NCBI GenBank assembly: GCA_003339415.1 | Contig: PDHQ01000235.1 | Location: forward strand, 1-55,673 | Direction of reading: 5' to 3' | DNA length: 55,673 nt | From: Ophiocordyceps camponoti-saundersi (nom. inval.) | Lineage: Eukaryota; Ascomycota; Sordariomycetes; Hypocreales; Ophiocordycipitaceae | Shown: positions 36,101 through 48,100 of the stretch, in pieces | Layout: each line of letters begins with the position of its first letter | How positions within the stretch are numbered: position 1 is the first letter of the stretch | The notes under the pieces: model-generated | Told to the model about the DNA's origin: nothing | Database searches by the model: none | What the model saw: the letters and a program-made list of their open reading frames with translations, nothing else | Translations under genes and position numbers: made by a program

Positions 36101-39100
36101 ATGTCCGCCGAAGCAGCGCCGCTCGATGCCGAGCCTACGGGCGAGCCCGGCCCAGACTGTAACGGCTCCGCCACCGGCCACTTTCAGCATAAGACCGAAT
36201 GCGCCAAACAGCCTCCCGCCGCCTTCCTTCACTCGCCGCCCGATAGTAACGATGCGGCCAAGTCGGATGCGACCGATTCAGAGCTCAGTGACCTTGAAGA
36301 CGAGCCCGTCCTCGATGACGCTCCTCCCATCCCTCCTCAAGTCGAGCGTCAAAGCGAAGACCGATCCAAGGAGACGGCGAACGTAGTCGACGACCTGGAA
36401 GACGTGCTTCCTGACCACTGGTCCGGCGCTGTGCCAGTCTTTCGCCCAACCGCACGTCAGTTCAGCGACTTCCAACGCTTCGTATGTCGTCTCGCATCCC
36501 CCTTCCAATTCGGCTCGTCCACTGACCTGCCTCTTTAAGATGAAAAAGGTGGACAGCTACGGAATGAAGTCCGGCATCATAAAAATCATTCCGCCCACAG
36601 AATGGAAAGACGCTCAGCCGCCTCTCGACGATCTCGTTAAGTACATCAAGGTCCGCGAGCCCATCAAGCAAGACATCATGGGCTCAAACGGCACCTATCG
36701 ACAAGTCAACATCCTCCACGGTCGCTCTTACAACCTGCCCCAGTGGCGGCAGCTCTGCGAGCAAAGCGAGCACCAGCCACCAGCCAGGCGCGGCGAGCGG
36801 CGCGCTCACGTCGAAAGGCCCAAGCTGCCCCGCGGCCGTCCATCCATGGCCTCCAAGCCTGCCAAGCCGTCGACGCACAATAAACGTGGCAAGGCGAGAT
36901 CGGCCAAGGCCCGGGGTAAGCAAGCGTCCGGTGAGGAAGACGAGCGGCCGATGACCCCGGTGTCTCCTAAAGAAGGGTTCCTCGATGCCCTGGATGATCC
37001 CGTCGAGTCGATCGAGAGAGACGGATACGACGGCGACACTCAAGACTGTCAGCCCTCGGTCGGTCGCATGGGCGCGATAAGACAGCCAAAAGCAAAGACG
37101 CAATCGGTCTCGGCCCGCCGCAAGTACAGTCGTCGGGAAGGTTCGGCCATGATCGACGACGAGGCCTTCAAAGACTTTGACTATCGAATCGACGGGACCG
37201 AGTATACACCAGAACGCTGTGAAGAGCTTGAACGCACCTATTGGAAGACGTTGACCTACGCTCCGCCCCTCTACGGCGCCGACTTGATGGGCACCCTATT
37301 TGATGATAGGACCGCCATCTGGAACCTCAATAAGCTGCCCAACCTTCTCGACGTGCTGGGCACCAAGGTTCCCGGAGTCAATACGGCGTACCTGTATCTG
37401 GGCATGTGGAAGGCTACCTTTGCCTGGCACCTTGAGGACGTGGACTTGTACAGCATCAACTACCTCCATTTCGGAGCTCCGAAGCAGTGGTATAGCATCT
37501 CTCAGGCCGATGCCCGACGCTTCGAGGCGGCCATGAAGAACATCTGGCCGGCAGATGCAAAGGCCTGCGACCAATTCCTGCGGCATAAGAGCTTCCTCAT
37601 ATCGCCGCACCACCTCTTGCAGCATTACGGCATCAAGGTCAATAAGGTTGTGTCGTATCCCGGCGAATTTGTCGTCACATACCCGTACGGCTATCATTCT
37701 GGCTACAACCTGGGCTACAATTGCGCCGAGGCCGTCAACTTTGCTCTCGACTCTTGGCTAGATATGGGCAAGATTGCCAAGAGGTGCGAGTGCGCACAGG
37801 CACAGGACAGTGTCTGGGTCAACGTGTATGAGATTGAGCGCAAGCTCCGTGGTGAAGAGACGGAGTACGAGGAGACCGAGGACGAGGATGAAGACGACGG
37901 CGATGATGCGGACACGTCCGGCCTTCCGACACCATCTGTCGGTGCCGGGGTGCGTTTCAAAGACGTCGGACGCAAGCGGAAGCGCGGCCCCCTTGGGAAA
38001 CGGCCACAGACCAAGGTCAAGAAGATCAAGCTACGTCTCAAAGCCAAGGCAGAGCCCCCTTGCTGCCTGTGTCCACACGACGTGCCCGGACTGGTTATGC
38101 TATCGACGGACGACGGTCGGAAGGCGCATCGCATGTGCGCGCTCTATGTGCCCGAGACGTATATTGACAGCGCCGATGGTAAGGAGATTGTATGCAATGT
38201 CTCCGGCATTCCCAAGGATCGCCTCGACCTAAAGTGCCTCTTCTGCCGCTCCAAGCGTGGCGCCAGCTTTCAATGCTGTAAGAAGAAGTGCGCCCGGGCA
38301 TATCACGCGACCTGCGCCGCCGCTGCGGGCGTCTTTGTCGAGGAGCAAGACGTCCCGGTCTTTGGCGAAGACGGCACCGAGTTCAAAGAGCAGGCCTTTG
38401 AGTTCAGCTGTCGCTTTCACCGGACAAGGCGTGATAAGAAGAAGGACGGTGATGCCCTAGAGGCGGACGAGGTCATCCGCGCAGCCGCGGCGTCGCTGGT
38501 TCGGGGGGAGATACGCCAGTTCCAATACTGCAAGGGCGAGATATTTGCCGGCATGGTGGTAGAGAATCGCGCTGACGAGCAAACTGTGCTGATCGACGTC
38601 ATGCCCAACGGGTTTGTTTTCTCCGTCCCAGGCTCGAGGAGGCGACTTGCTAACGACGATCGAGCAGTGAGCGCGTGGAGGTGGAGTGGAAGTGGCTTTT
38701 GCTTCCAGATGCGTCCGACTTCCGGCTGCCCAAGGCGTCGGCCAAGGCCGTGCCTCTACCTCCGTCTCGTAAGGCCAAGGACCAGCTGAACGCGAAGCGA
38801 CTCGACAACGAGCGGCCAAGAAAAGACGACGCCTTTGCCGATGGATATACCTGGGCCGAGTTCCAACTCGAGCCGGTGGTGAATCCGGAGCAATCCAAGG
38901 TCGATCTGGCAAAACCTGAACGGATATGGCTTTATCTTGGCAAGTCATCGACGGACGCCCGAGCTCAGTATACCGGGGACCCAAGCAAGCTGCATCACGA
39001 CCCGCGCAGCAACTTTCTGGACACGATCCCGAAGCAGCCCAGGCCTCCGCCGCCGCCCAGGAACGCCCCAGTAGGCCTTCGGCTACCTCAGAGCGGCCAT

Positions 39101-40687
39101 CACGGCGCCGCTGGGCACCACTCACATGCCAATGCCGGCCTCGGGCGACCTGAGAAGCCATATGTGTACAAGCCCAGGAAGCCCATCAAGCCCCAGCTCG
39201 CTCCCCTGATGTACGTGCCGCAGCGACCCGGGCCAGCGCAACCGACGTATCCACCGTATCCGGCGCCCGGCGGCGGCAACGCCTCGACTCTGCTCGGTAG
39301 CCAAAGCGGCCCTCAACCCGGACTGCAGTATCCTGCCAGAACAGGTGCCGCTCATGTACCTCTCGCTGCGCCAGTGCGGCCTCCGGCGGCTCCCAAGCCA
39401 GCGCCGGCCCCGGTTCATGCCGCCGCGCCTGGCATTCACAGACAGCCGCCACACGTCACCTATCCTAGGCCCAGCACCACGCAACAGACTCGCCCTTCGT
39501 GGCAAGTTCATTCTTCTGTTTATCCCCGCTATCCCTTCTTCCAAGTCAACCACAATAGGTCAGTAATTTCTTTTCTCATCGTCATTGTCTCCTTGTGGAG
39601 TTATCTGACTTGTTGCCACAGGGACGCTTCCAAGTATCGTAGCCCGTACGCTCCATGGGGCGGCTTCACCAACGGATACGAGTGCCTGATGCCGCGGCAA
39701 AACGACGTGCTTTGGAGATCCATTCCGAGACCGATGCCAACGGTACCCAACTCTGGGTATCCGCTTCCGCAGAACGTGGTGCGTCAAGGCGGACCTGGCA
39801 GCTCGGTTCCCGCGCAGACAAACGGTCTGGTCACGGCTCCGGTTCGAGTAACAGCTTCGGCTCCGACTCGAGCTCCAGCTTCGGCTCGAGCTTCAGCTGC
39901 GTCTCCGACTCAAACCCCAGCTCCAGCGGCAGCTCCAGCGGCAGCTCCAGCGGCGACTCCTCCAGCGGCGGCTCCTCCAGCGGCGGCTCCTCCAGCGGCG
40001 GCTCCGCGGTGGACAGACGGGGGAATGCCGCCGCCACCGGTGCCAGGAGCTTCGGGACGGCCGCTACACCCTGCGATTAAACCTCAGTATGGACTGTCGC
40101 CGTCGCAAACCAAGATGGCGACTGCGGCCGCTAAGCCGTACAAGGTCGGCTTACCTACCGCCATCAACCTCGCCCTGAAATCGACTAAGCCAGCCATGCA
40201 GGTTCCGCCAAAGCAGTCGCCGGTTCCGCTACCCGCCAATTTTTTGGCCGCCATAGCTTCTTCTCCTGGCGGATCGCAGGTGGCATCGTCCAGTCCCCAA
40301 GTGGCCAGCCTCCAGGCGTCCAGCAACTTGCAGGCGTCCAACTCCCAGTCGTCCAGCAACCCCCAAGCGCCCAGCTTGCAGCCGCCTAAGGCAGTCATTT
40401 TACCGCCCCCTGGCGCTGGCCAGTCATCGGAAGCGAGGCCCCAAAGTCAGGCCGATAACGTTGCTCGAGTCGAGGTCGATGAGCGACAGGCGGCTCTGCC
40501 GGTTCCGGGACAGACGATGCCGTCAGTGCAAAGTCTCGGCGAGGCTAGCCACGAAGGACTCCCGGGCTCGTCGATGGCACTGCAGCAGGAGTTTTCCGAC
40601 GTGCCCGGGAGCGAGTCGATGAAGTTTGTGGAGAGAATGATGGAGAACTTGAAGAGGGTGTCGCAACTCAACAACAAACAGTGCTGA
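36101..40687 (+). CDS. JmjN/JmjC/PHD histone demethylase, KDM4 type
   Basis: Four exons: 36101-36481, 36540-38611, 38668-39558 and 39622-40687, giving 1469 residues. KDM4-type enzymes use Fe(II) and 2-oxoglutarate to remove methyl groups from histone H3 Lys9/Lys36 in the nucleus. The JmjN domain spans the first splice (VPVFRPTARQFSDFQRF then MKKVDSYGMKSGIIKIIPP). JmjC lies at about residues 370-540 with iron ligands His424 and Glu426 in WHLEDVD and His512 in YHSGYNLGYN, so activity is expected. An acidic insert follows, then an extended PHD zinc finger (about 635-740: CCLC...HRMCALYVPE...CLFC...CARAYHATCA). A WKWLLLPD segment and a Pro/Ala/Ser-rich disordered tail of some 600 residues end the protein. 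The third intron (63 bp) has no stop and keeps frame, so retention is possible. It resembles Aspergillus KdmA and yeast Rph1. Confidence 0.93.
39903..40011 (+). repeat. Ala/Pro-encoding tandem repeats in KDM4 tail
   Basis: Repeated GCAGCTCCAGCG-type and GCGGCTCCTCCA-type 12-bp units encode AAPA and AAPP repeats in the disordered C-terminal tail. Confidence 0.8.
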
Positions 40688-41304
40688 TGAAGTGGTGGCG
40701 CGGAGCATCAGTCGGATGGGAAGCAGAGAGCGTTTAGAAGTGCATTTCTGGCGACAGGTTCAAGGGGAAGGGAGGAAACGATTGGAATTGGCTCTCTCTC
40801 GACTGTGCTAGGGGAGGGGAAAAGAACGAAGCAGGCGTTTATGTTTGTGATGGCTTGCTCGGGCATCAAGAGGAGCTGTGAAGCGGGCGGGTCGAGATGA
40901 GGTAGTACATAGTGATATAAATACATGATGCGGCAGGAGTTGGCCGAGAAAAGTGAGAATGAACGTATGTATGTATTGACACAGCCGTCGTATTACCGAG
41001 GAGGGAGGGGGTCGAGATTCACAGCATGATATGTATGTAGGTAGGTAAGTTCCATGGCATGTGCTCGCTCACTGTGGATTCCGATTCGAGCCTCGTTGCA
41101 CAGCTTCGGGGCTGAATAGGATCATGTGTGAATGCGGGTGTGAAGAGTATGTACGGTATATTAGCATTCGGTAGGTTGGCAGTGAATCGACAAGATGCAG
41201 CACACCTATGAATTACTGGCTTGTGCCGGACTGAAGCTGCCAATTTCACTTTGACTATTAATGTAGAGGAAAACTCTTTACTCTTGCCATCCTTTTCTTT
41301 TCTT

Positions 41305-41372
<68 letters not shown>

Positions 41373-41586
41373 CACACATCACACACTCACACACTCACAC
41401 ACTCACACTCTCTCACACTCACAAACACACACATTCTCTCTCTGTCTCCTCTCACACTCTCTCTCCCTTTCTATCACCAAACTCTTCTTTCTCTTCTTCA
41501 TCCTTACTCACGACGCGAGCACTCGCTACTACTACTAAGCAGGTATCTACCTAGATACTCGCAGAAGGGAGACAGACAAGGACAGG
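40688..41586. other. Intergenic region with TC/AC microsatellite
   Basis: It contains scattered TATG units near 40965-41045, then a long TC array (about 41310-41350) followed at once by AC and CACT units (to about 41415), which would lie in the 5' leader of the kinase gene. No other gene is seen. Confidence 0.6.
41310..41415. repeat. Compound TC/AC microsatellite
   Basis: TC units change directly into AC units and then degenerate CACT repeats, about 170 bp before the kinase start codon. Confidence 0.9.
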
Positions 41587-42845
41587 ATGAGCGACAAGCA
41601 CGATATGAGCAAGACTGAAGAACGTGGCCCACGTCGCCGGCACCGCGGCAGAGGCGGTAAAGGCGGTAAAGGCCGGCCCGGCCCGGCTCAGCAAGAGTCT
41701 GTTCAGCAAGAGTCCGTTCAGCAAGAGTCGGCTCAGCTCGAGTCCGGCTGGGATAACACGAAGGCGCTCACTAACACGGACAATCACGACCCCGCCATCT
41801 GGTCGCCCTGGGACCAGGGCTGGGCTGAATTGACAAACACCGGCATTATGCCGGAGCCCTACCTGTGTGGACCAACCATCGGCCATGGAGGCTGCGCCGT
41901 CGTGTACAAAGTGCGCCGAATTGCTGATGGGCGCGTGTTGGCAGGCAAGATATCCAAGGGCGAGGCGAGGTTGGACGTTGAGGCGAATTTGCTTCAATCA
42001 CTAAACCATGTTTGTTACCCTACGCGCCCTATCCTTCATGATATGCTTCCTCACTGACAGCCGGCCAGGCACATGTACTGAAACTGGTTGACTGGTTCGA
42101 TGATGAGAGAACCCCTGCTCTGGTGACGGAACTATGCGCCTACGGCACACTCGAATCACACATTAACATGACAAGCATGGGCAGAGGCGAAATCACGTCC
42201 ACCATGCAGCAGCTGAGCTCAGCTTTGGCCTATCTCCATAGCGAAGGGCTGTTCCACACCGACCTCAAGCCTAAGAATGTACTGGTCCGAGGCATGAAGC
42301 CGCTGGATGTCGTGCTAGGCGATTGCGGCGACGCCCTGCGCATCGGGCACGAGGTCCAACGTCTCCGCGGCACGCCCATGTTTTATTCGCCTCAGATATG
42401 GCGTCACGGCAAGCATCATGGACCGCCGGATGATGTCTGGGCGCTGGGTGTAACGCTGCTGAGCATGATGAAGCAGCAGCCGAGGTTGCACGGCGGAGGA
42501 GAGAAGAAGAATACGGAGGAAGAAAAGGAAGAAGAGGAAGAGAGGAGATGTATGGGAAGGAAGACACGGAAACGCATCACTGCGCAAAAAACACTCGACG
42601 ACGTGAAGCAATATGCTCGACGATGCTCGACGCATGCCGCCGAACTGAGCCGACTCAACCCAGGCGACGGACTGGTTCAGCTGGCGGCCGATTTACTGAC
42701 GTGCGAATCTGAGCAACGCATCTTGGCCTGTGAGTGTTATAACAAATCGGTGATGCTCATGGACGATGTCAGGGGGATTGCCGATGGGGATGACGGCATC
42801 AAGATTAAGGCGCCCGAGCAATTCCAGCCGGTGACATTTTGGTAG
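41587..42845 (+). CDS. Divergent small protein kinase
   Basis: Two exons, 41587-42009 and 42069-42845, give 399 residues. The N-terminus is basic and Gly-rich (RRRHRGRGGKGGKG), followed by four QQES-like repeats, probably disordered. The kinase domain starts near residue 90: glycine loop IGHGGCAVVYK, ATP-binding Lys121 (AGK), catalytic loop HTDLKPKN with Asp206 kept (HTD instead of HRD), DCG instead of DFG (Asp226 kept) and GTPMFYSPQ in the activation region. The WALGVTLLSMM helix F is present. The essential Lys and both Asp are there, so activity is possible. An acidic insert of Glu/Lys (near residue 290) interrupts the C-lobe. The C-lobe is short and no partner domain was recognised. Substrate and pathway are unknown; a lineage-specific kinase is plausible. 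Confidence 0.85.
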
Positions 42846-43021
42846 GAGATGGATTAGAGGAGTCAGGAGTCAATAGAGACAAGGTTGGATGCCCAGGTGG
42901 ATGATGAAGGATAGACCTCCCTAGATGATCATGAAGACAGCCTTTTGTAGGAAAAGACTTAGTCATCAAACCGGCCAAACCTCAAACCTCCTCCTTGTTG
43001 CGACGCATCAGACAAACCTTG

Positions 43022-44666
43022 ATGAGATCCGTCACTTTCGTTGCTCCGATGAGGGCCGGACCCTGGAGACAGTTTCTTCGCCATCGACTGTACGGCACCA
43101 TGAGCAAACAAATCCAGCCGGCGGCTCGAGTGTCGGGCCAGAAGCAGGACGTGTGGTCAGTCCGGTGTTCTCACGGACAAGTTCCGTCTCCCATTTCCCC
43201 TTCTCTGACTGCTCTACTGTCCTCCAGGTCCATCATCAACGAGGCCGCCGCGGCATCTCCAAAGCAGCCCATCGTCAACATGGGACAGGGATTCTTCGGC
43301 TATAATCCACCAGACTTCATCCTCGACGCTGCCAAGAAGGCGCTCGACCGCGTCGACTGTAACCAGTACTCGCCCACCAAGGGCCGTCCGCGGCTGAGAA
43401 AGGCCATCGCTGATGCCTATTCACCCTTTTGGGGACGAACTATTGATCCGGAGACTGAGGTGACCATCACCACTGGTGCGAATGAGGGTTAGTCGGTCTA
43501 TCTGGCTGTGATGTTGCTGCTGCTGCTGACGCCTTTCCCAAGGCATGCTGAGCGCTTTTATGGCGTTTATCGAGCCTGGTGACGAGGTCATCATCATGGA
43601 GCCTTATTTTGACCAGTAATTTTGCCCTTGATTCATCTTATATATGTTTCGAGCAGCCTTTGATGCTGACCTCGGTCAAGATATATCAGCAATATTGAGA
43701 TGGCTGGAGGCACCATCGTCTACGTGCCGCTGCACCCTCCTGCCACGGGGGCATCACAGACGTCGTCGGCGGCCGATTGGACCATTGACCTTGACGAGCT
43801 TCAGCGGGCCTTTACACCGCGTACGAAGATGATTGTTATCAACACACCGCGTATGTAGAGAGGGACGAAGGAATCGAAGACAAGGGGCTGACTTGACGCA
43901 GACAACCCCGTCGGCAAGGTATTCTCCAAGGACGAGCTACAACGAATTGGCGATTTGTGCGTCAAGAATCAAGTCTTGATCCTATCGGACGAGGTGTACG
44001 ATCGACTATACTACGTTCCCTTTACTCGAATGGCGACCTTGTCTCCCGACATTGAGCGACTGACGTTGACGGTTGGGTCGGCCGGCAAGAACTTTTACGC
44101 CACGGGCTGGCGAGTGGGTGAGCGAATAGCAAAAAGAATTCGAGATCCAGGGTGTTGGCTGACGGATGACAGGATGGCTGATGGGTCCGGCGGAGCTTAT
44201 CAAACACGTCTCGGCTGCGCATACGCGCATCTGCTACTCGTCCGTCTCGCCGTTGCAGGAGGCTTGCGCTGTCGGCTTCGAGCAGGCCGAGGCCAAGGGT
44301 TTCTGGAAGCAGTCCGTGGAAGATATGCGCGCCAAGATGAATCTTTTCAACGGCGTGTGGCGGGAGCTCGGCCTGCCGTATTCCGAGCCCGAGGGCGGCT
44401 ACTTCGTCCTCGTCAACATGCGACGCGTGCGGCTACCGGACGACTACCCTTTCCCTGCCCAGGTGGCGGACCGGCCGAGAGATTTCAAGCTTGCTTGGTT
44501 TCTGATTCAGGAGGTTGGCGTCGCGGCCATTCCGCCGACCGAGTTCTACACGGACGCCAATGCTCATGTTGCTGAGGATTACGTGCGTTTCGCGGTGTGT
44601 AAGGAGGATAAGGTGCTGGAGGAGGCCATGGAGCGATTGAGGGGGTTGAAGAAGTACATGGAGTAG
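43022..44666 (+). CDS. BNA3: Kynurenine aminotransferase (PLP enzyme)
   Basis: Six exons: 43022-43155, 43228-43487, 43543-43615, 43681-43850, 43902-44117 and 44173-44666, giving 448 residues. It is a fold-type I aminotransferase that converts kynurenine with 2-oxoglutarate or pyruvate to kynurenic acid in tryptophan catabolism. Family features seen: GQGFFGYNPPDF and NQYSPTKGRPRLRKAIA near the start, EPYFDQY, NTPHNPVGKVFS, SDEVYDRLYY and the PLP-binding Lys275 in SAGKNFYATGWRVGW, then EGGYFVLVNM. The ATG at 43022 yields an Arg-rich, acid-free leader that fits mitochondrial import. A second in-frame ATG at 43100 would yield a cytosolic form. Exon 3 is only 73 bp. It lies 461 bp upstream of xanthine dehydrogenase on the same strand; no functional link is evident. 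Confidence 0.92.
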
Positions 44667-45127
44667 TCGCACACTGCTCACTGAGTCGCGGAGACGCGCT
44701 TATCTCTACCCAGGTATGTACCTACCTAGACAGGAGGGGAGAGCAAATCTGTAAAACGGGATACGGGATGGGATCACGATCGCCGGTGGATATTCCCGGC
44801 TGCGGGACCGGCCGAGTCCGACGGAGCCGGCCGAACTCTTTGTAGCGTGCGCGTACTGAGAGACTTTCTCTTACACACAAGACTAGCCCAATTTTGGCGT
44901 ACTTAGTAGGGCGAGATACCAGCCAAGTACAGCGCTCGGCCGAAGACTTCCCCGCAAAGCCGAGTGGCGGGTGGCGAACCTTTGTGCGCCGATGACGGAG
45001 GACCGTTTGATTCCTCTCTGCAACGGACCTCGCCATTGTCCATTGCGCACGCACGTGACGCCATGAAGCCCGAGCGTGCCCGGACTGCTCGACTTCATCG
45101 TCTCTTGGCCAAACAATCACCGGCAGT
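44667..45127. promoter_or_regulatory. Spacer and presumed promoter of xanthine dehydrogenase
   Basis: A 461-bp spacer. At 44808-44821 it reads CCGG-N6-CCGA, one mismatch from the TCGG-N6-CCGA site bound by the Aspergillus purine regulator UaY. A second one-mismatch match lies on the other strand just downstream. A GATA core in reverse (TTATCT, about 44700) could serve AreA-type nitrogen control. These are motif matches only. Confidence 0.35.
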
Positions 45128-48100
45128 ATGACGCCCTCAGCAGAGGCGAATGGCCCTCCGGCGCCGCTGGCTTCGCTGACGGCTGGCTTTGACAACACGC
45201 TGCGCTTCTTCCTGAACGGCACGCGCGTCGTTCTCGACGATGTCGATCCGGAGGCCACACTCCTCGAATACCTGCGCGGCATCGGCCTGACGGGCACCAA
45301 GCTGTACGTTAGATCTTGTCTCCTTGCCTGACCTGGCTCCGTCCGGCTCACGTCTGATCTTCTTTTCTCAGAGGTTGCGGAGAGGGGGGATGTGGCGCGT
45401 GTACTGTTGTCGTGAGCCAGTATAATCCTACCACGAGGCGCATTTATCATGCCAGCGTCAACGCCTGTCTGGCGCCGCTGGCTAGCATCGATGGAAAGCA
45501 TGTCATCACCATCGAAGGCATCGGAAATACGAAGAGCCCTCATGCCGCTCAGGAGCGCGTCGCCAGGGGGCATGGTAGCCAGTGCGGCTTCTGTACCCCC
45601 GGTATCGTCATGAGTTTGTATGCGCTGCTTCGGAATAAGCCGGGTCCGTCGAGCCAGGATATTGAGGAGGCTTTTGATGGTAACCTTTGTCGTTGTACGG
45701 GCTATCGTCCTATTCTCGACGCCGCTCATACGTTTGCCGTTGACATGCCGGCTAAGGAAAATGGGTGCTCGGTAAACGGGGCTGGATGCTGTTCGGTTAA
45801 CGGAGCTGAATGCTGCATGCGCAACGGGAAGGCGACGGCAAGCGATCAACCCATCAAGCGCTTCACTCCTCCCGGCTTCATCGAGTACCGGCCTGACACG
45901 GAGCTCATCTTCCCCCCTGCTCTGAAGAAGCACGAAATGCGGCCGTTGGCCTTTGGCAACAGGCGCAGGACTTGGTTCCGTCCCGTGACGCTGGACCAGC
46001 TACTTCAGATCAAGAGCGTGCATCCGCAGGCTAAAATCATCGGCGGGAGTACGGAGACGCACATTGAGATCAAGTTCAAGGCGTTGCGATACCCTGTTTC
46101 TGTATATGTCGGGGACATACCGGAGTTGCGCCAGTTTGCCCTTGGTGATGATTATGTCGAGATTGGTGGTAATGTCGTCCTGACCGACGTCGAGGACATC
46201 TGCGAACAGGCGATCGAGCGCTACGGAACGAGACGAGGGCAAGTCTTTCAGGGCATCTTGAAGCAGCTCAAGTACTTTGCCGGCAGGCAAATTCGCAATG
46301 TCGGCACGCCTGCTGGTAACCTGGCCACGGCGTCGCCCATCTCTGACCTCAACCCGGTCCTGTGGGCGGCGGATGCTGTCCTGGTTGCCAAATCTGCCGA
46401 GGGCTCGACCGAGATAGCAATGAGCCGCTTCTTTAAGGGATATCGTCAAACGGCGCTGGCGGCCGACGCCATCATTGCCGCCATCCGCATTCCCGTTACG
46501 GCCGCCGAGGGCGAGTTCTTCCGCGCTTACAAGCAGGCGAAGCGTAAGGACGATGATATTGCTATTGTCACTGCCGGCTTCAGGCTGCGGCTGAATCAGA
46601 GGGGCGTCGTCGAGCGCTGCAGTCTTATTTACGGTGGCATGGCGGCCACGACGGTCTCGGCCGCCAAGGCTACACAGTACCTCGTCGGGCGACGATTCGC
46701 CGAGCTCGAGACGCTTGAGGGGGCCATGAGTGCCCTCGGAGTCGATTTCGACATGCCCTACGGCGTCCCCGGCGGCATGGCCTCGTACCGCAAGGCGCTG
46801 GCTCTGGGATTCTTCTACCGCTTTTACCACGACGTGCTGTCCAATCTCGACGGCGAGTGCGCGCACATCGATCACGAGGCCATTGACGAGGTAGAGCGTG
46901 AGATATCTACTGGTGCGGTAGACGAACAGTCGTCGGTGACGTATGAAAAGGAGGTGACGGGTAAGGCAAACCCTCACCTCGCGGCTCTCAAGCAGACAAC
47001 GGGCGAGGCCCAGTATACGGATGATATGCCAGCGCTGCGGAATGAGCTTCACGGTTGCTGGGTTCTGTCGACGAGGCCGCACGCAAAACTGAAGTCGGTT
47101 GACTACGGCCCGGCTCTCGATATGGCCGGCGTCGTCGACTATGTAGATCAACATGACATGCCGTCTCCCGAAGCCAACAGGTTCGGCGCACCGCACTTTG
47201 ATGAGGTCTTCTTCGCCGAGGACGAGGTGCATACGGCCGGTCAGCCCATCGCCATGATTTTGGCCACGTCGGCCTCTCGAGCTCAGGAGGCAGCGCGGGC
47301 TGTCAGGATCGAATATGAGGATCTGCCGGCTGTGCTGACGATGGAGGAGGCCATCGAGCAAGAGAGCTTTCATCCTATCTTTCGCGAGATCAAGAAGGGG
47401 GACGCTGAGGCGGCGCTGGCCCGTTGTGATCACGTCTTTACCGGTACCGTTCGCATGGGCGGACAGGAGCACTTTTACCTCGAGACGCAGGCTTGTCTCG
47501 TCGTTCCCAAGCCCGAAGATGGCGAGATGGATATTTTTGCTAGCACGCAGAACGCCAACGAGACGTGAGTTGAAGCCTCCATCTATGTCACAACTCACGC
47601 ATCTATATTCAGCCCTCGCCCTACTTGGACTGACTTTTTCTTTTCTCATACTTTTAGGCAGGTATTTGCCTCTCGTGTGTGCGATGTGCAGGCCAACAAG
47701 GTGGTGGTGCGCGTCAAGAGGCTCGGCGGCGGCTTTGGTGGTAAGGAGACGCGCTCAGTCTTGCTGAGCTCGGCTGTGGCACTGGCGGCCAAGAAGACTG
47801 GTCGTCCGGTGCGATGTATGCTGACGCGCGAGGAGGATATGGTGACAACGGGTCAGCGGCATCCCTTCCTGGCTCGATACAAGGTCGGCGTCAACCGCGA
47901 CGGCCGACTCCAAGCTTTGGACGTCGACATCTTCAACAACGCCGGCTGGACGCTAGACCTCAGTGCCAGCGTGGTGGAGCGAGCCATGACGCATAGCGAC
48001 GGCTGCTATGACATCCCCAACGTCGCGGTGCGTGGGCGAGTCTGTCGGACCAACACCATGTCAAACACGGCCTTTCGCGGCTTCGGCGGTCCTCAGGGCA

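Noticed and set aside
44722..45933. A 403-codon minus-strand reading frame over the start of XDH
   Set aside because: It overlaps the plus-strand XDH exons, shows no domain and has Arg/Ser-rich shadow-frame composition.
46000..47649. A 549-codon minus-strand reading frame inside XDH
   Set aside because: It is the complement of a strongly conserved coding region with high GC third positions; no protein-like motif was found.
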